From Cryphonectria parasitica EP155 (Eukaryota > Ascomycota > Sordariomycetes > Diaporthales > Cryphonectriaceae), in NCBI RefSeq assembly GCF_011745365.1, contig NW_024468912.1:2604001-2668000 (forward strand): a DNA stretch of 64,000 nucleotides, read 5' to 3'. A program made the translations under genes and the position numbers. Positions 24,107 through 36,068 of this stretch are shown here, one piece after another. The notes under the pieces were generated by a model. That model was not told the origin of the DNA, did not search any database, and saw nothing but the letters and a program-made list of their open reading frames with translations. Every line of letters begins with the position of its first letter. The first letter of the stretch is position 1.

Positions 24107-25531
24107 ATGGCCTCCTCAAGCGCAGGCTCAGTCCGGCTCGAAGCCTTACCGCCCTTCAAACCCGAACTCAACCAGCGCGCCTGGGCCTCGATACCGCACC
24201 CGACCCTACCCCTCCTCGCAACATGCCACGCAAAGGCTGTTACTGTCTACTCCCTCTCGACCCTCTCTTCCCACAGCACTCTGGCTGGTGGCCATGCCCG
24301 CTCCGTTCGAACAGCCGCCTGGAAGCCCGCCCTTCCCCCGCACAAGCTGTGCCTCGTCACTGCCAGTTTTGACTCCACCGCCGCCCTGTGGCGCTGGGAT
24401 GGCGACAACATTCCCTTCTCGGGTGCCGAGGATGCCGCCGGCGGTGGCTTGGAAGTCGAGATTAAGAGGGCGAATGGGATCTCCTCACGCTCCCAGACGA
24501 CAGCCGCCGCCGACAACTCCTCCGACAAGAGCGATGACGATGAGGACTGGGAGTACACACTCGTGCTGGAGGGTCACGAGTCCGAAGTCAAGAGCGCCGC
24601 GTTTTCTCCCGCCGGGCAATTTCTCGCCACCTGTAGTCGGGATAAGTCCGTGTGGATATGGGAGGATGTGGGCTCCACCGAGGCCGAGGACGAGTGGGAG
24701 ACGGTCGCAGTTCTGAGTGAGCACGATGGCGATGTCAAGTGTGTGGCTTGGTGCCCAGACGTGCCTGGGCGGACGGGCCGGGGCAACTATGGCTCTGACG
24801 TGTTGGCGACTAGCAGCTATGACGATACCGTGAGGGTATGGCGCGAGGACGGCGACGGGGAGTGGGTATGCGTGGCTGTCCTCGAGGGCCACGACGGGAC
24901 TGTCTGGGGTGTGCAGTGGGAGGCCAACCCGGATCGGAAACGGTTCCCGCGCCTGATGACCTTCTCAGCCGACAGGACAATACGCGTGTGGACACTGAAA
25001 GAGGACGACGAGACAGGAATGGAAGGGGATGGGAGAAATCCCATGTTCCGCTCCGGTCTGGGTGGCATACCCAACACGATGCGGGCATCCCTGAGGGAAG
25101 AGTGGAAGTGCACAGCTATCTTGCCAGCTGCGCACACACGGGATGTATACTCTGCATCATGGAGTGCCTCAACGGGCCTTGTTGCCAGTACGGGCAGTGA
25201 TGGTGTCATTGCCATCTATAGGGAGGAGGAGGAGGAGCAGGAGGAGGAAGAGCCACAGCCAGGCGAGAATGGCCATCTGCCAACAGGATTGCCCAACGGC
25301 TCGGAACAGAGTGAAACTCTGGGCTCCGAGGTGGCAATGGATGGCCCCGCGGGGTCTCGAAACTGGAAGCTTTTGACTACCGTGAAAAACTCACACGGGC
25401 CACACGAGGTAAACCACATAACGTGGTGCCGAAGGTTCGACCCTGGCTCTGACGCCCGAGGGATCGAAGAGATGCTGATCACGACTGGTGATAATGGGGT
25501 GGTCAAGCCGTGGAAGGTCATCACAACTTGA
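24107..25531 (+). CDS. CIA1: Cytosolic iron-sulfur assembly WD40 protein Cia1
   Basis: Cia1 (human CIAO1) is part of the CIA targeting complex that hands Fe-S clusters to cytosolic and nuclear proteins such as DNA polymerases and helicases. A single exon of 474 aa, with a start in good context after a pyrimidine-rich leader. It reads as a seven-bladed WD40 propeller: clear blades include GHARSVRTAAWKP, LEGHESEVKSAAFSP, LSEHDGDVKCVAWCP and LEGHDGTVWGVQW, each with the following W-type strand (VWIW, VRVW, IRVW). The last blade ends LITTGDNGVVKPWKV. Acidic low-complexity inserts near residues 115-145 and 370-390 are typical of filamentous fungi and make it longer than the yeast protein. The closest alternative is another WD40 protein, but the blade sequences and size fit Cia1 well. 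Confidence 0.92.
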   Translation: MASSSAGSVRLEALPPFKPELNQRAWASIPHPTLPLLATCHAKAVTVYSLSTLSSHSTLAGGHARSVRTAAWKPALPPHKLCLVTASFDSTAALWRWDGDNIPFSGAEDAAGGGLEVEIKRANGISSRSQTTAAADNSSDKSDDDEDWEYTLVLEGHESEVKSAAFSPAGQFLATCSRDKSVWIWEDVGSTEAEDEWETVAVLSEHDGDVKCVAWCPDVPGRTGRGNYGSDVLATSSYDDTVRVWREDGDGEWVCVAVLEGHDGTVWGVQWEANPDRKRFPRLMTFSADRTIRVWTLKEDDETGMEGDGRNPMFRSGLGGIPNTMRASLREEWKCTAILPAAHTRDVYSASWSASTGLVASTGSDGVIAIYREEEEEQEEEEPQPGENGHLPTGLPNGSEQSETLGSEVAMDGPAGSRNWKLLTTVKNSHGPHEVNHITWCRRFDPGSDARGIEEMLITTGDNGVVKPWKVITT

Positions 25532-26006
25532 GGGAATAGAATCATGTGTTGCTCGTCTCGCAACCAAATCATAACGGACATATGGCAAGCCTCGCCAGGC
25601 TTGTGAAGTAGGATTGGACTAGATTGTAGCGGCAACGCTGCTCGTAATCTCTTCAATATACACATCAGTGCTAATTTGGAGGGGCATTGCATATCCCTTC
25701 CAAAGATGTTTGGTCAAAGTGCTCAAAAAGTGCACAGTCTCAAGAATTTTGTGAACGGCATATGGACAGCATTCACTTGGCCAATTAGTCGATGCATGAA
25801 ACATATTAGGGCCATGGTTCACAGAGCCTTTGCATTCGCCCACCCCTTCATGTTTATTGGTACATCATTTACAGTAATTTCGAAGCATTTAATTGTTTGA
25901 ACAAAGGAGATGATGCTGGTGTTTGAACACGTGTCGCTTTATACGTGTACAAACAGTCCCTTCTTGTTACCCCCCCCCCCCCCCGAACACTTCTGTCGAT
26001 TTACTG
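25532..26006. other. Convergent 3' region between CIA1 and KGD1
   Basis: It holds both 3' ends and a C15 homopolymer run at 25970-25984, close to the KGD1 stop codon. No gene. Confidence 0.6.
25970..25984. repeat. C15 homopolymer
   Basis: Fifteen C residues 22 bases beyond the KGD1 stop codon, in its 3' flank. Other C or G runs of 10-12 occur near 3233, 7104, 11941 and 13268. Confidence 0.9.
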
Positions 26007-29000
26007 CTACTCTCCCTTCAACTTGTCCTGTTTCACAGTGAAAGCCATCTCCAAAAGCTCCTGCTCCTCCTTCAAGTGAGACCCCTTCAGGCCAGTGGCC
26101 ACAGACGCACTAGGGTTGCGGCCGGCATACATGACGTGCTTGTGGTCGTGGTGTTCGGTCTGGTTCAGCAGCGTCTCGATGCGTGGCTGCGTAAAGCTCC
26201 AAGCACCGGCGTTCAGGGGCTCCTCCTGTGCCCAGACGACAGTCTTGGCGTTGGGGTAGCTGTCCAGGTTCTCCTTGAGCTGCTGCCACGGGAAGGGGTT
26301 GAGCTGCTCGATACGCGTGATGGCCACGTCGCTGATGTTGTTGTCGGCGCGGTACTTGTGCAGCGCCGCATAGACCTGACCTGAGCAGAGGATCACACGG
26401 TCGATCTCTTCGCGAGGCTTGATGTCTCCGCTCTCGTGCGCCGGATCTTCGATAATCCAGTGGAATTGTGAGTCGCCGGTGAACTCCTCAATGTTAGAGC
26501 GCGCAAGTGGGTGCCGGAGGAGGGACTTGGAGAAGAAGATAATGAGGGCTGTCTCGTGTGTTAGCTATGATTGAAATACAGCACGTCTACGCTTGAGGAA
26601 TCAAGGAAACTCACGCTTTCGGAATTGCCTGTTCATCTGGCGTCGGAGGACGTGGAATAGGTTGGCCGGGGTCGTCATGTACGCAATCTGCATGTTGCAG
26701 TCCTGGTGCTGGCGTTGCAGCTTGTCCTCGGACGGGAAGACACGAGGGTCCTCGTTGCAGAGCTGCAAGTAGCGCTCGAGGCGGCCAGACGAGTGTTCTG
26801 GTCCCTGTCCGTCATAACCGTGGGGGAGTGACATGACGAGGCCGGTCCTCTGCATCCACTTGACCTCACCAGAGGCGATAAACTGGTCGATGATACATTG
26901 TGCGTTGTTGGCGAAGTCACCAAACTGGGCCTCCCACATGACCAGGGCGTTGGGCGAGGTCAGAGAGTAGCCGTACTCGAAACCGAGAGCGCCGAACTCA
27001 CTCAGGGACGAGTTGGAGATGACAAACTTGCCCTGGTCCTTGCTGATGTGCTGCAACGGCGTATACGTGCCCTCGTTCTCCTGGTCGTGGAATACAGCAT
27101 GGCGCTGCGAGAATGTACCACGCTCGACATCCTGACCAGCCACACGGACATGGTGGCCCTCGGTGACGAGAGAACCGAACGCAAGAGCCTCAGCCGTCGA
27201 CCAGTCGATGTTCTTGCCCTCGACGACGGACTTGGTGCGGTTGGAAAGGATACGTTTCAGGTTGCGGTGGACACCAAAGCCTTCGGGGGCGCTGCCGATG
27301 ACCGTACCGATGTGCTCCAGAGTGTCCTGCTTGACACCGGTGGGCGTGTGGGGCAGGACCTCGGTGGCCAGCTCCTTGGGAGACTTGAAGCCGTTCCACG
27401 CGGACGTGGTCCACTCCTTGGACGTCGGCTGGTAGTCCTTGGACTTGGAGAAGCTCTCCTCCAGCATGCCCCAGACCCACTTCTTGTGCTCTTCGATGTC
27501 TTCCTTGGTAAACGTGCCGTCCTTCTGCAGCTGCTCGACGTAGATGTCAATCTGAGGCTCGTGCGACTGGATACGCTTGTACATGAGAGGCTGAGTGAAG
27601 GAGGGCTGGTCGGTCTCGTTGTGGCCGTGCTTGCGGTAGCAGACAAGATCGATGACGACGTCCTGCTGGAACTCGGCTCTCCAGTCGGCAGCCAGCTGGG
27701 AGACAAAGTTCACAGCCTCGACATCATCGGCATTGACGTGGAAGACGGGCGCATCGATGGCCTTGGCGATGTCGGTACAGTATGGGGTGGAGCGAGCGAA
27801 ACGAGGATCCGTGGTGAAGCCGATCTGGTTGTTCACGACGATGTGGACGGTACCGCCAGTGGAGTAGGCGGGCAGCGAGTGGAAACCGAGACATTCATAG
27901 ACGACACCCTGGGCAGCAAGAGCGGCGTCACCGTGAAGGAGGACACCCATAGCAGTGCGGTGGGTCTTCTCGTCGTTGTTGTAGTGCTGGATGGCTCGGG
28001 CCTTGCCCAGGACAACAGGGTCCTCAGCTTCCAGATGGGAGGGGTTGGCGACCAGAGACAGCTGCACACGCTTTCCGGACGGGGTAGGCCTCTCGAAGTT
28101 CATACCCAGATGGTACTTGACATCGCCGGAGCCCTCGTCCTCGGCGGCAGAGGTGCCGGCAAACTCGCTGAAGATGGACTCGTTGGGCTTGCGCACGACA
28201 TTGCTGAGGACGTTCAGACGACCACGGTGGGGCATGCCGATAACGATGTCCTTTACGCCGTAGTCCACGCTGCGATCGATGAGGGCCTTCATGCCGGGGA
28301 CAAGAGTCTCGCAGCCCTCGAGGCCGAAACGCTTGTCGTTGGGGTACTTGGTGGCCAGGAAGGACTCGAAGCTGGAGCTCCAGATGAGACGGTCGAGGAT
28401 ACGCCTCTTCTCATCGTGGGAGTACTTGAAGGGCTGGGGCACCTCGATGCGCTCCCTCAGCCAGTCGCACTTCTCCCTGTCGGGGATGTGGATGAACTCG
28501 ACGCCGTACGAGCCGCAGTAGATCTTCTCGCAGGCGTCCACAATCTCGCGCAGGGTCATCTTCTCCCTGCCCTCCTTCCTGAAACGAGGCAGGATGCCGG
28601 GTCCTAGGGTGTACTCGGTGTCGAGGTCCTTGTCGGTGAACTGGTAGTAGTCGAGGCTCAGCTCCTTGGGCTTGATGTTTCCGAAGCCCTCGGACTCCTG
28701 ACGGATGCCCAGGGGGTCGATCTTGGCCTTGAGGTGTCCTCGTGCCTGGTATGCGCGGACCAGCAGCTGGACCTTGAGGTGATTGTCAACCTCGGAGCCC
28801 TCGCCGATGCCTACACCAGCGCCGGCGGCCAGGCCGGTCACGACGGCGGACGAGGCAGGGACGAGGTTCGGAGGGGGCTGGAAAGCCTGCGAGATGGGCA
28901 TGTTGCCGCTCTCCATGTTCTTGAAGTAGACCTGCCATGACACGTGCACGCTCTTGGGATCCTGCTTGTACTGGATGTACATCTCGTCGATATAGTTGGC

Positions 29001-29189
29001 ATTTTCGCCCTGGAGGAAGTTGTCGTTGGGGTCGGGGGCGTTGTAGAGCGCGCTCTTATATCGACGTTGCGAGGACAAGGCGAGAGGACGGCGCGTCGCA
29101 GACAGGTAGGAAGGGTAGGAAGGCCCTGAGGCACATGGTGAGCGTGTTGAACGCAGCGCGCGGCTGCTCGCTCTACAGAGTCGCTGCAT
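26007..29189 (-). CDS. KGD1: 2-oxoglutarate dehydrogenase E1 component, mitochondrial
   Basis: The thiamine-diphosphate E1 enzyme of the 2-oxoglutarate dehydrogenase complex decarboxylates 2-oxoglutarate and passes succinyl to E2 lipoate in the TCA cycle. Two exons, 29189-26615 and 26548-26007, with a 66-nt intron (GTGAGT donor, AGCTAAC branch, ACAG acceptor, phase 1) that joins QFRK to [14 protein letters not shown]. The product is 1038 aa, normal length. An Arg/Ser-rich presequence is followed by the E1 N-terminal segment with [29 protein letters not shown] is near residues 317-329 and [11 protein letters not shown] near 521. I start at 29189: the 83 codons before it in the same frame (to 29438) look like leader, whereas [16 protein letters not shown] is a good presequence. 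A 569-codon opposite-strand frame is a shadow. Confidence 0.97.
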
Positions 29190-30662
29190 GGTGGGCGGGA
29201 GTTGGTGTTGAAGGGGGAGAGGAAGATGCCAGCAGCAGCTAGGGGGAGCTGGCCTGTAAGTGACAGGGCTTGTGGAGAGGAAGACCGCTGGTCTGTGTGT
29301 GTAGGAGAAGTGGATACAAAAATCCGGCTTCGTTTTTATGCTCCGCCTGGAAGAGTTGAGAGCTCGATAGCGGACGGGCAAGACATCCGGGGCTGGGTCG
29401 AGCCTTTGAGGGTGGTGTAGAGGGTGAGAAGGAGGCAAAAAAATAAAAATGCCAGAGAAGTGTCTCAGGAAGGAAAAGTGGCTCTTAGCCTACTGCTTTG
29501 GAGGGATGTCAAAGCTGACGATTTGACGAGAGGTTTTGCCTGCTGGTGCAGATGCAGGTGCAGCAATATGACGCAAAAATTCACTTAGCCGAAGGATTGC
29601 CGCCAAAACACCCACAACGCATCCGCACTCGAGTCTAGGGCAAGTTCTGCAAATCCCAGTCGCAGGATTTGAATTTCAGATCACATTCTAAAAATACCTC
29701 GACGCAGAATGTCAATTGGGCTGTTGTAACCATAAGTAAAAGTCTCAAGAGCCATTCAAGATCCTCATCGATTTCGACCAGAATTCAATGTAGGCAAGGA
29801 AGCGTGGCATGCCAATACATTTGGCGTTACAGATCGTTCTGGGATCCTTCTACCACTATGTGGTAAACTCAAACCACTACAACTGTACCGTGTACGTAGT
29901 AAATGCCATGTATTCACCAGCGGTTCACGGTTCTTGTCTGACACCGTCGTGTCCGTTCAAGACTTGGTGTGACACACATCCACTGCCTATCTTCTTGGGT
30001 CAGACGATGAAAATCCAGATCGAAGAGTAAAAGGTGACTCCAGCCTGGCCCACCAGCTGACCCTTCGTCAAGAGGCGAAAAGGCGAGGCACGAGGTTCAA
30101 AGGGCGAAGAGAGGGCGATCCGATCGGCAGCCAAAAGTTGTGCCTTGGGTAATAAGTACCATAGTACGATAGGACACTTTTCACAGTATGTTTTACATAC
30201 ATACAGTATTTGAATACTGTAGGGCTCATTGCCAGAAGGCAAGTAGCATAATAACCCTAACCCTTTCTCTGCTTCCTTATTCGCTCTCATGTACATTGTA
30301 CCATAGTACAGCCCTTTTGGCTTGTTGAGCTGCCTGGACCTGGGTGAAAGCTCAACCTACAAAACAACAATAACAACAACAACAACTATGAATCTGATTA
30401 CACGGGCTTTCAGACCTGGAATCTAGGGGTATTAGGAGATTTTATCCATCCATAAAAGGCCCCCGAAAGGGACGGACGGGACTGACAGGACTGCGATTGC
30501 AGGAGCAACGAGTCTTTCCTCCCTTTCTCCCTCGTCCTGCTTTACTTGGTAGCCCTTTCTCGCGCGCGGCATGACACTACCAGGCTGCACTACGTCAAGG
30601 ACGCCGAACCCAAGGCGACAGCCCTGAAGAGCAGCACTTGGGCCTGCATCCACTTTGTCAAC
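29190..30662. other. Divergent promoter region KGD1/TFB1
   Basis: 1.47 kb between head-to-head genes. It contains a doubled telomere-type box at 30253-30263, a CAA-rich patch near 30362-30387, and no coding frame with recognisable motifs. Confidence 0.6.
30253..30263. promoter_or_regulatory. Telobox-like element (AACCCTAACCC)
   Basis: Two tandem copies of the CCCTAA telomere unit, about 400 bases upstream of the TFB1 start in the divergent KGD1/TFB1 promoter. Such boxes bind Myb-type telomere-repeat factors at some fungal and plant promoters; activity here is inference. Confidence 0.4.
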
Positions 30663-32663
30663 ATGGCCATGCCTAGGGGCAGAGCCGCCTTTAAGAAGAA
30701 GGATGGTATCATCACCATCTCGGACGACCAGGTCTCAGTCACCTGGACCCCTTTGCCTGGCACCGGCCAGCCTACCGTCGCTCTGGCCGTTGCGAGCATC
30801 ACGAGTGAGCTCTCCTCACACTTCGCAGACTCTCTCGTCACCACGACCTGACTGACCTCCAATGATCTAGACCTGCAACAAACTCCAGACACCAACCCCA
30901 AGGTGATGCTAAAGATCTTTGAGCGGCCATCCACCGAAGGCGGTGACCCAACCACCTATCTCTTCCATTTTAACTCTCCAGAGACCGCCCGCACCGAGGC
31001 CAATGCAGTCAAGGACCTGCTCTCGAGGCTGCTCGCCGACTCACGGGCAGGTGACCCCTCGGTACCCCGGCCGGCTGATGAGCCGACGGCTGCTACGAAT
31101 GGCTCGTCGAATCCTGGTGCTGGTTCCAGGGCAGCAGCAGCCACCCGTCTCTTCGATGACAACCATCTCGTGATGGACATTGAGCTGCAGGGGTCTCTTC
31201 TTAGGCAGAACGCGGACCTGCATCAGACATATAGGGATGCTCTGGAGAACAAGCCTGACACCATAGGGAGGGCCCAGTTCAATAAGCAGTTCTGGTCAAC
31301 CCGCACCAACCTCCTCCGCGCGCATGCTATTGAGAGTAACCAGCAGCGCGGTGCCTACAATGTGCTCCCCACCATGAAGACAAGGGCAACGCAAGATGCT
31401 GAGACGGGCCAGGAGTCCTTCCAGCTGGCGATAGACAAGACCCAGGTCTTGCAGATCTTCAATCAGCACCCGGTGGTGAAGAGGGCCTACGATGAAACCG
31501 TCCCGAAGCCGCTCAATGAGACCGAGTTCTGGTCGCGCTTCTTCCTGTCCAGGTTGTGCAAACAGCTCAAGGGAGAGCGGGTGGCAGATACGGACAGGCG
31601 TGATCCCATCTTTGACAAGTACGACGCCGCTGAGGATCAGGTCTCCTACGCCAGCAGAATCGGCGCTCAGCATGTTCCCCACATCATCGACGTCGAGGGG
31701 AACGAGGAGAACCAAGGAGGCGTCAAGAGCGGCAACCGCAAGGACGTAGAGATGCGGCCGAGGAAGAACGTGCCCATCATACAAGTGCTGAACGCCACCA
31801 GTGAGAGGCTCATGTCTAACGTTGCGCCTACAGACGGGGATCCGGAGGCGGCACAGGGCACGGACGATGCAACGTGGCGGGAGCTGACCCTTCGCGATCT
31901 GGGAGGCAGTGCAGAAGAGAACAGGATCATGCTCAATATCAAGGAGCAGAGCCAGTTCTTTCAAGACCAGCACACAGCGTCTTCCGCACCGGATCGGGCC
32001 TATGAGAAACAGGTACCCTCAGAGGTTCTGAAGGGGATCAATTCTGACCTGGAGACTCTCCGCCTCGACAAGGGCGGGGGCGTTAACCTCCACTCCAGTC
32101 TCGGGATTGACGAAGGCAGCGACGACGACGAAGATACCCCCAAGAAAACACAACACGTCGGATCGCGAGCGGCGAGGAAGGCGGCAGAGAGACAAATCTT
32201 CGACGGGCTGGGGCAGAGCCGTGCAGAGCTGTATGGCCACAGCTCCGACGAGAACACACCCATGAGCGTCCCGAAGGAACTGGCCGAGAAGGCCAAACTT
32301 ACCAATGGCACCACGACGGAATTCCTCAAGCACTTCTGGGATGCCTTCCTCTCAGGCGACCCTGACAGGGCACAGGAGCTAGGCTATCACGTAGAGTCAC
32401 TCAAGAGATCCGTGATGCGCATCCAGGCTATAGGAGATGAGGCAGAACGGGTTCGCAAGACGTTGATAGAGGAGCAAAAGGCCAACATTGTGGCCATTCA
32501 CAAGGCAACAGGGCAACGAGGCCAGCTCAGAGAAATAGGCGGCGGCCGTGAGGCTGTCTTGACGCTGTTGGGCCCCTCTCTAGTGGCTTTAGAGAAAGCG
32601 CAGAGTCTATACCGGGCCGCTTTAGAGAAGGAGGGTATCACCATGTCGACGGAAAATGACTGA
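30663..32663 (+). CDS. TFB1: TFIIH core subunit Tfb1 (p62)
   Basis: Tfb1/p62 is a structural subunit of TFIIH, used in RNA polymerase II initiation and nucleotide excision repair; its PH domain contacts acidic activators, TFIIE and Rad4/XPC. Two exons, 30663-30804 and 30871-32663, with a 66-nt intron (GTGAGC donor, CTGAC branch, TCTAG acceptor, phase 1). The product is 644 aa. The N-terminal PH domain covers about residues 1-105 (FKKKDGIITISDDQVSVTW to YLFHFNSPETAR). Two BSD domains follow, with Phe-Trp pairs in FNKQFWSTR (near 188) and ETEFWSRFF (near 267). A helical C-terminal part from about 540 carries TEFLKHFWDAFLSGDP. All family parts are present in order. The start gives a PH domain without extra residues. 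Confidence 0.94.
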
Positions 32664-33198
32664 ATTGCATCTTCTTGCAAGTGCTCGGCGAAGGCTTGGG
32701 GAGTTACATGCCGGCAGGTTTCTCACGGCGACGCTGGGGATAGATTGAGGACATGAAAATGATAATGAAATAGATCCCAAAACAGGAGCAATCAACCCAA
32801 AAAGAGGCGGTGGGGATCATGGTCCATTTTCCAGGTTGGACGTGTGCCCAGCTGTATTGTAACATGTGCTTTCTTGGGGACATTCTTTATGTGGTCTTAA
32901 TCGTTGTGTTGGTGCTGTTGGGTAAGGATGTTGGCTCGGATGGCCACGGTGGTTCCAGGTCTGTAGGAAGAGCAGGGATCCCCCACTAATCTTATCGATT
33001 CGGCTCGAGGATAGTGGCCCTGAAAAGTAACGACTCGCCTTTGCGACTGCCACAAACTTTCGCCCTCTCAACAAAGACACCGCTTCTGTGCTCTGGAGAT
33101 CCCCCCTCTCTCTCCTCTCCCCAACGACCAGGTTCGATCCACCCCGTCCGACGACTCGAGATGGTCACTGGGGTTCTCGTCTCCCTTCCCGACGTCCA
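32664..33198. other. Short region between TFB1 and the AAA ATPase gene
   Basis: It holds the TFB1 3' end and the promoter of the AAA gene (same orientation). The CT-rich run ending near 33120 is typical of fungal leaders. No gene. Confidence 0.6.
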
Positions 33199-36068
33199 AT
33201 GCATGCTGTAGCGGCCCGCTTACCTGCAGCGCGATGTCTACGGGCACAGACGCTGGCGCAGGTACCGTTCCGAGCATCTGCGAGCGCCCTCGCCGCTGCA
33301 CGTCGAGATCAGTCCCATAGGTCAGTGAGCGCAAGAAATTCGCTTGCTGGCCGGCTTGGCCATGTCCGATTCGTGTCAAGCAAGCCCGACAAGCCAGAGG
33401 GCAATGAGAACGAGGAAGGAAAAGAGAAGGGCGAGGGCGAACCATGTGCACAGCCCTCTGCGAGCGCCGAGACGTCCGAAAACACCTCCGAGACCAACAG
33501 GCAGCCTCTATTTTCTCCCCTTTCCGGCAGAAGGAGAGGCGGTCTTAATGGTGGTGGATCAGGCAGTGGTCTCCCGCCCGTCAACCTTCCGCCCTGGTTT
33601 TTAGACGAGCACGTACAGATATCGGGCTTGGAAACACACACAAACACAACCGAGAGAATATGGGACAGGATATCGCAGCACACACGGTCATCCAGCTCTT
33701 CTCAGGATGAAGTCAAAGAGCTTGGGGGGATCTGGGCCTCCGAGCCTGTAGAGGGGGCGACGGACTCTCCAGAACGGGCGATGGGGAGGGAGCTCGTCTC
33801 GACCATCTCTGCTGAGCTGGGTGCCACCGCTCCTCTCATGCGAGCCACCAAGGATCCAAAGCGGCGGCCCATCTCCTTACTCTACGTTCACAACTACAAA
33901 GGCAGCCGCGTGGCGAAGGAGATGGTCAGCAACATCGGTGCGGAACTCGAGGCGGATGTCATACACCTGGATGCTGCCAAACTCTCGAGGATTGTGGGGC
34001 CGTACCTGGGGTCAACCCTCTATTTTGGCCGCGGCAACATGTCCATGCTGGGATACTCTGCAGCCGGAGCCAATGGGCGATCTGCGTCTGCCACGAGCTC
34101 GACAGTGGGAGGCGAAGATGACTTGGTGCTTCGCGGGATGAGCGTGATGAAGTTTCTACAGCCAGCTGATGATCGGGCCACCTGGGATGATCTCAAGCTG
34201 ACGCACGTCCTCAAAGAGATCGTCAACTCCGCAGCCACCAAGAGGAAGACGAAGGGCGTGGATCTGAGCAAACCGCAATCGATTATCCTTCACATTCACA
34301 ATTATGTCGAATTGACAATGACGGCAGAGGGCTCATCCATCATTAGCAAACTCCGCACAATCGTGGACCGCCAGTGGCAGGATGGCTCCAAGATCATCAT
34401 CGTCGGATCTGCATCGAATGATAGTAACGCCTCGGCCAAGTGGCACGCTAAGATCAAAGAGCTGAGTGAGCAGGATTGCTATCCAATCGTGTTCTCGACC
34501 AAGGCGGACGAGTTGCCCGAGTTCAAATCCTGGGAGCAGGATGATTATCTTCACGACAATCTGCTCAACATCAATTGGATGTTGGAATGCCTGAAAGCCG
34601 AGCCCATTCGTGTCGTTTTGCCCCCCAAGGACTCAGATCTGGCATCGAATAACGCCGTGAAAGACCTCATCTCCAACCTCTCGAGGTCCATACATTCGAA
34701 CCATTGGATATATCGGCTCGCGACACAGGCTACTGGTGTGCAACGATACAAGGACGGACCTCTTGATATTTCAACATTGGCCGAGGCGCTCAGCCATATG
34801 AAGCGAGTCGATGAAGCACGTATATCCATACTTGGGATTCATTCCCCAGCAACCTCGGAGTCTGCTGCAACCTCCCAACCGTCGCCATCCCCGCTTGAGA
34901 CCCTGATCTCACTCGGGAACGTATCTCCCGAGGCCTCAGCGGGCCGCCGGAAGAACCCCATGAACATGAATCTGGACGACGAAGAGAAGAAACTCTTGTC
35001 AGGCCTTGTAAATGTCTCTGACATACACACAACCTTTGATGATGTAATTGCGCCGCCTGACGTTCGAGATTCGCTGGTCGCGTTGACAACTCTTTCTCTT
35101 CAACATCCCAGAGCCTTCTCTTACGGAGTACTGGCTCGCGAACGTATACATGGCGCACTGCTGTACGGACCCCCAGGAACAGGCAAAACACTAATGGCAA
35201 AGGCCCTCGCCAAGGGGAGCGGAGCAAACATGTTGGAAATATCTGCGGCCTCGATCAACGATATGTGGGTAGGAAACGTAAGTTTTCCCCTCCTGGCTAC
35301 TCACGACGCCTTCTTTTCTCCTTCCTTTGATGAGGATGTAAACGCTGACGAGAGATTCCCTTGAAACAGAGCGAGAAGAATGTTCGCGCTGTCTTCTCCC
35401 TCGCCCGGAAGATGTCGCCAATGGTAGTGTTTCTCGACGAGGCCGACTCCCTCCTAGGCTCACGGGCAAGACAGCCAAACAGAGGTGGTTACAGGGAGAC
35501 TATCAACCAGTTCCTGCGGGAATGGGATGGGCTCACAAACTCGATCAATACGCAGCAAATTTTCATCCTTGTGTCAACAAACAGGCCACAAGACATGGAT
35601 GAGGCCGTCCTCCGGCGACTGCCGAGGAGGATATTGGTAGATTTGCCTCTCAAGGACTCGAGACTTGCCATCCTACAGTCTCTCCTCCGTGACGAGGCCC
35701 TTGACGACTCAGTGTCGCTGGACAAGCTAGCGACCGATACGGAGCTGTACAGCGGCTCTGATCTTAAAAACCTGGCGGTAGCTGCGGCAATGGAGGCGGC
35801 AAAGGAGGAGCTCGCTGCTAAGAACAACCACACCGGACCGGACCCCTACACGTTTCCAGAGAAGCGTGTGTTAACGAAGCGGCACTTTGACAAGGCCGTC
35901 AAGGACATCACCGCCAGCATCTCGGAAGACATGCAGAGCTTGAAAGCCCTGCGGAAGTTTGATGAGCAGTATGGCGATGCGAGGCGGAAGAAGAAGAAGA
36001 GTCACATTGGGTTCGAGGTGGTACCAAGTGTGGTCAGCTCAGAGACGGCCCGAGTGAGAACTAGATGA
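33199..36068 (+). CDS. Mitochondrial AAA ATPase with degenerate first half
   Basis: Two exons, 33199-35277 and 35370-36068, with a 92-nt intron (GTAAGT donor, GCTGACG branch, AACAG acceptor, phase 0). The product is 925 aa. The start at 33199 gives a basic, Ala/Arg-rich presequence (MHAVAARLPAARCLR), so mitochondrial import is likely. One good AAA module lies at the C-terminal side: Walker A GPPGTGKT at 657-664, Walker B VVFLDEADSLL near 712-722 with D716/E717, and arginine-finger region VLRRLPRRILVDLP near 775. This pattern is close to the Msp1/ATAD1 and katanin-type AAA group. The preceding half (about 250-550) has alternating hydrophobic beta segments such as PISLLYVHNYKGSR and SIILHIHNYVELT, but no Walker A. 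No specific function is assigned; protein remodelling in the matrix or at a membrane is inferred. Confidence 0.85.

Noticed and set aside
26898..28607. 569-codon plus-strand frame opposite KGD1
   Set aside because: Shadow frame rich in Val, Leu, Gly and Asp from the complementary strand; KGD1 is unambiguous.
29190..29438. N-terminal extension of KGD1 by 83 codons
   Set aside because: The extension is low-complexity and ends just before an ATG that opens a typical mitochondrial presequence.
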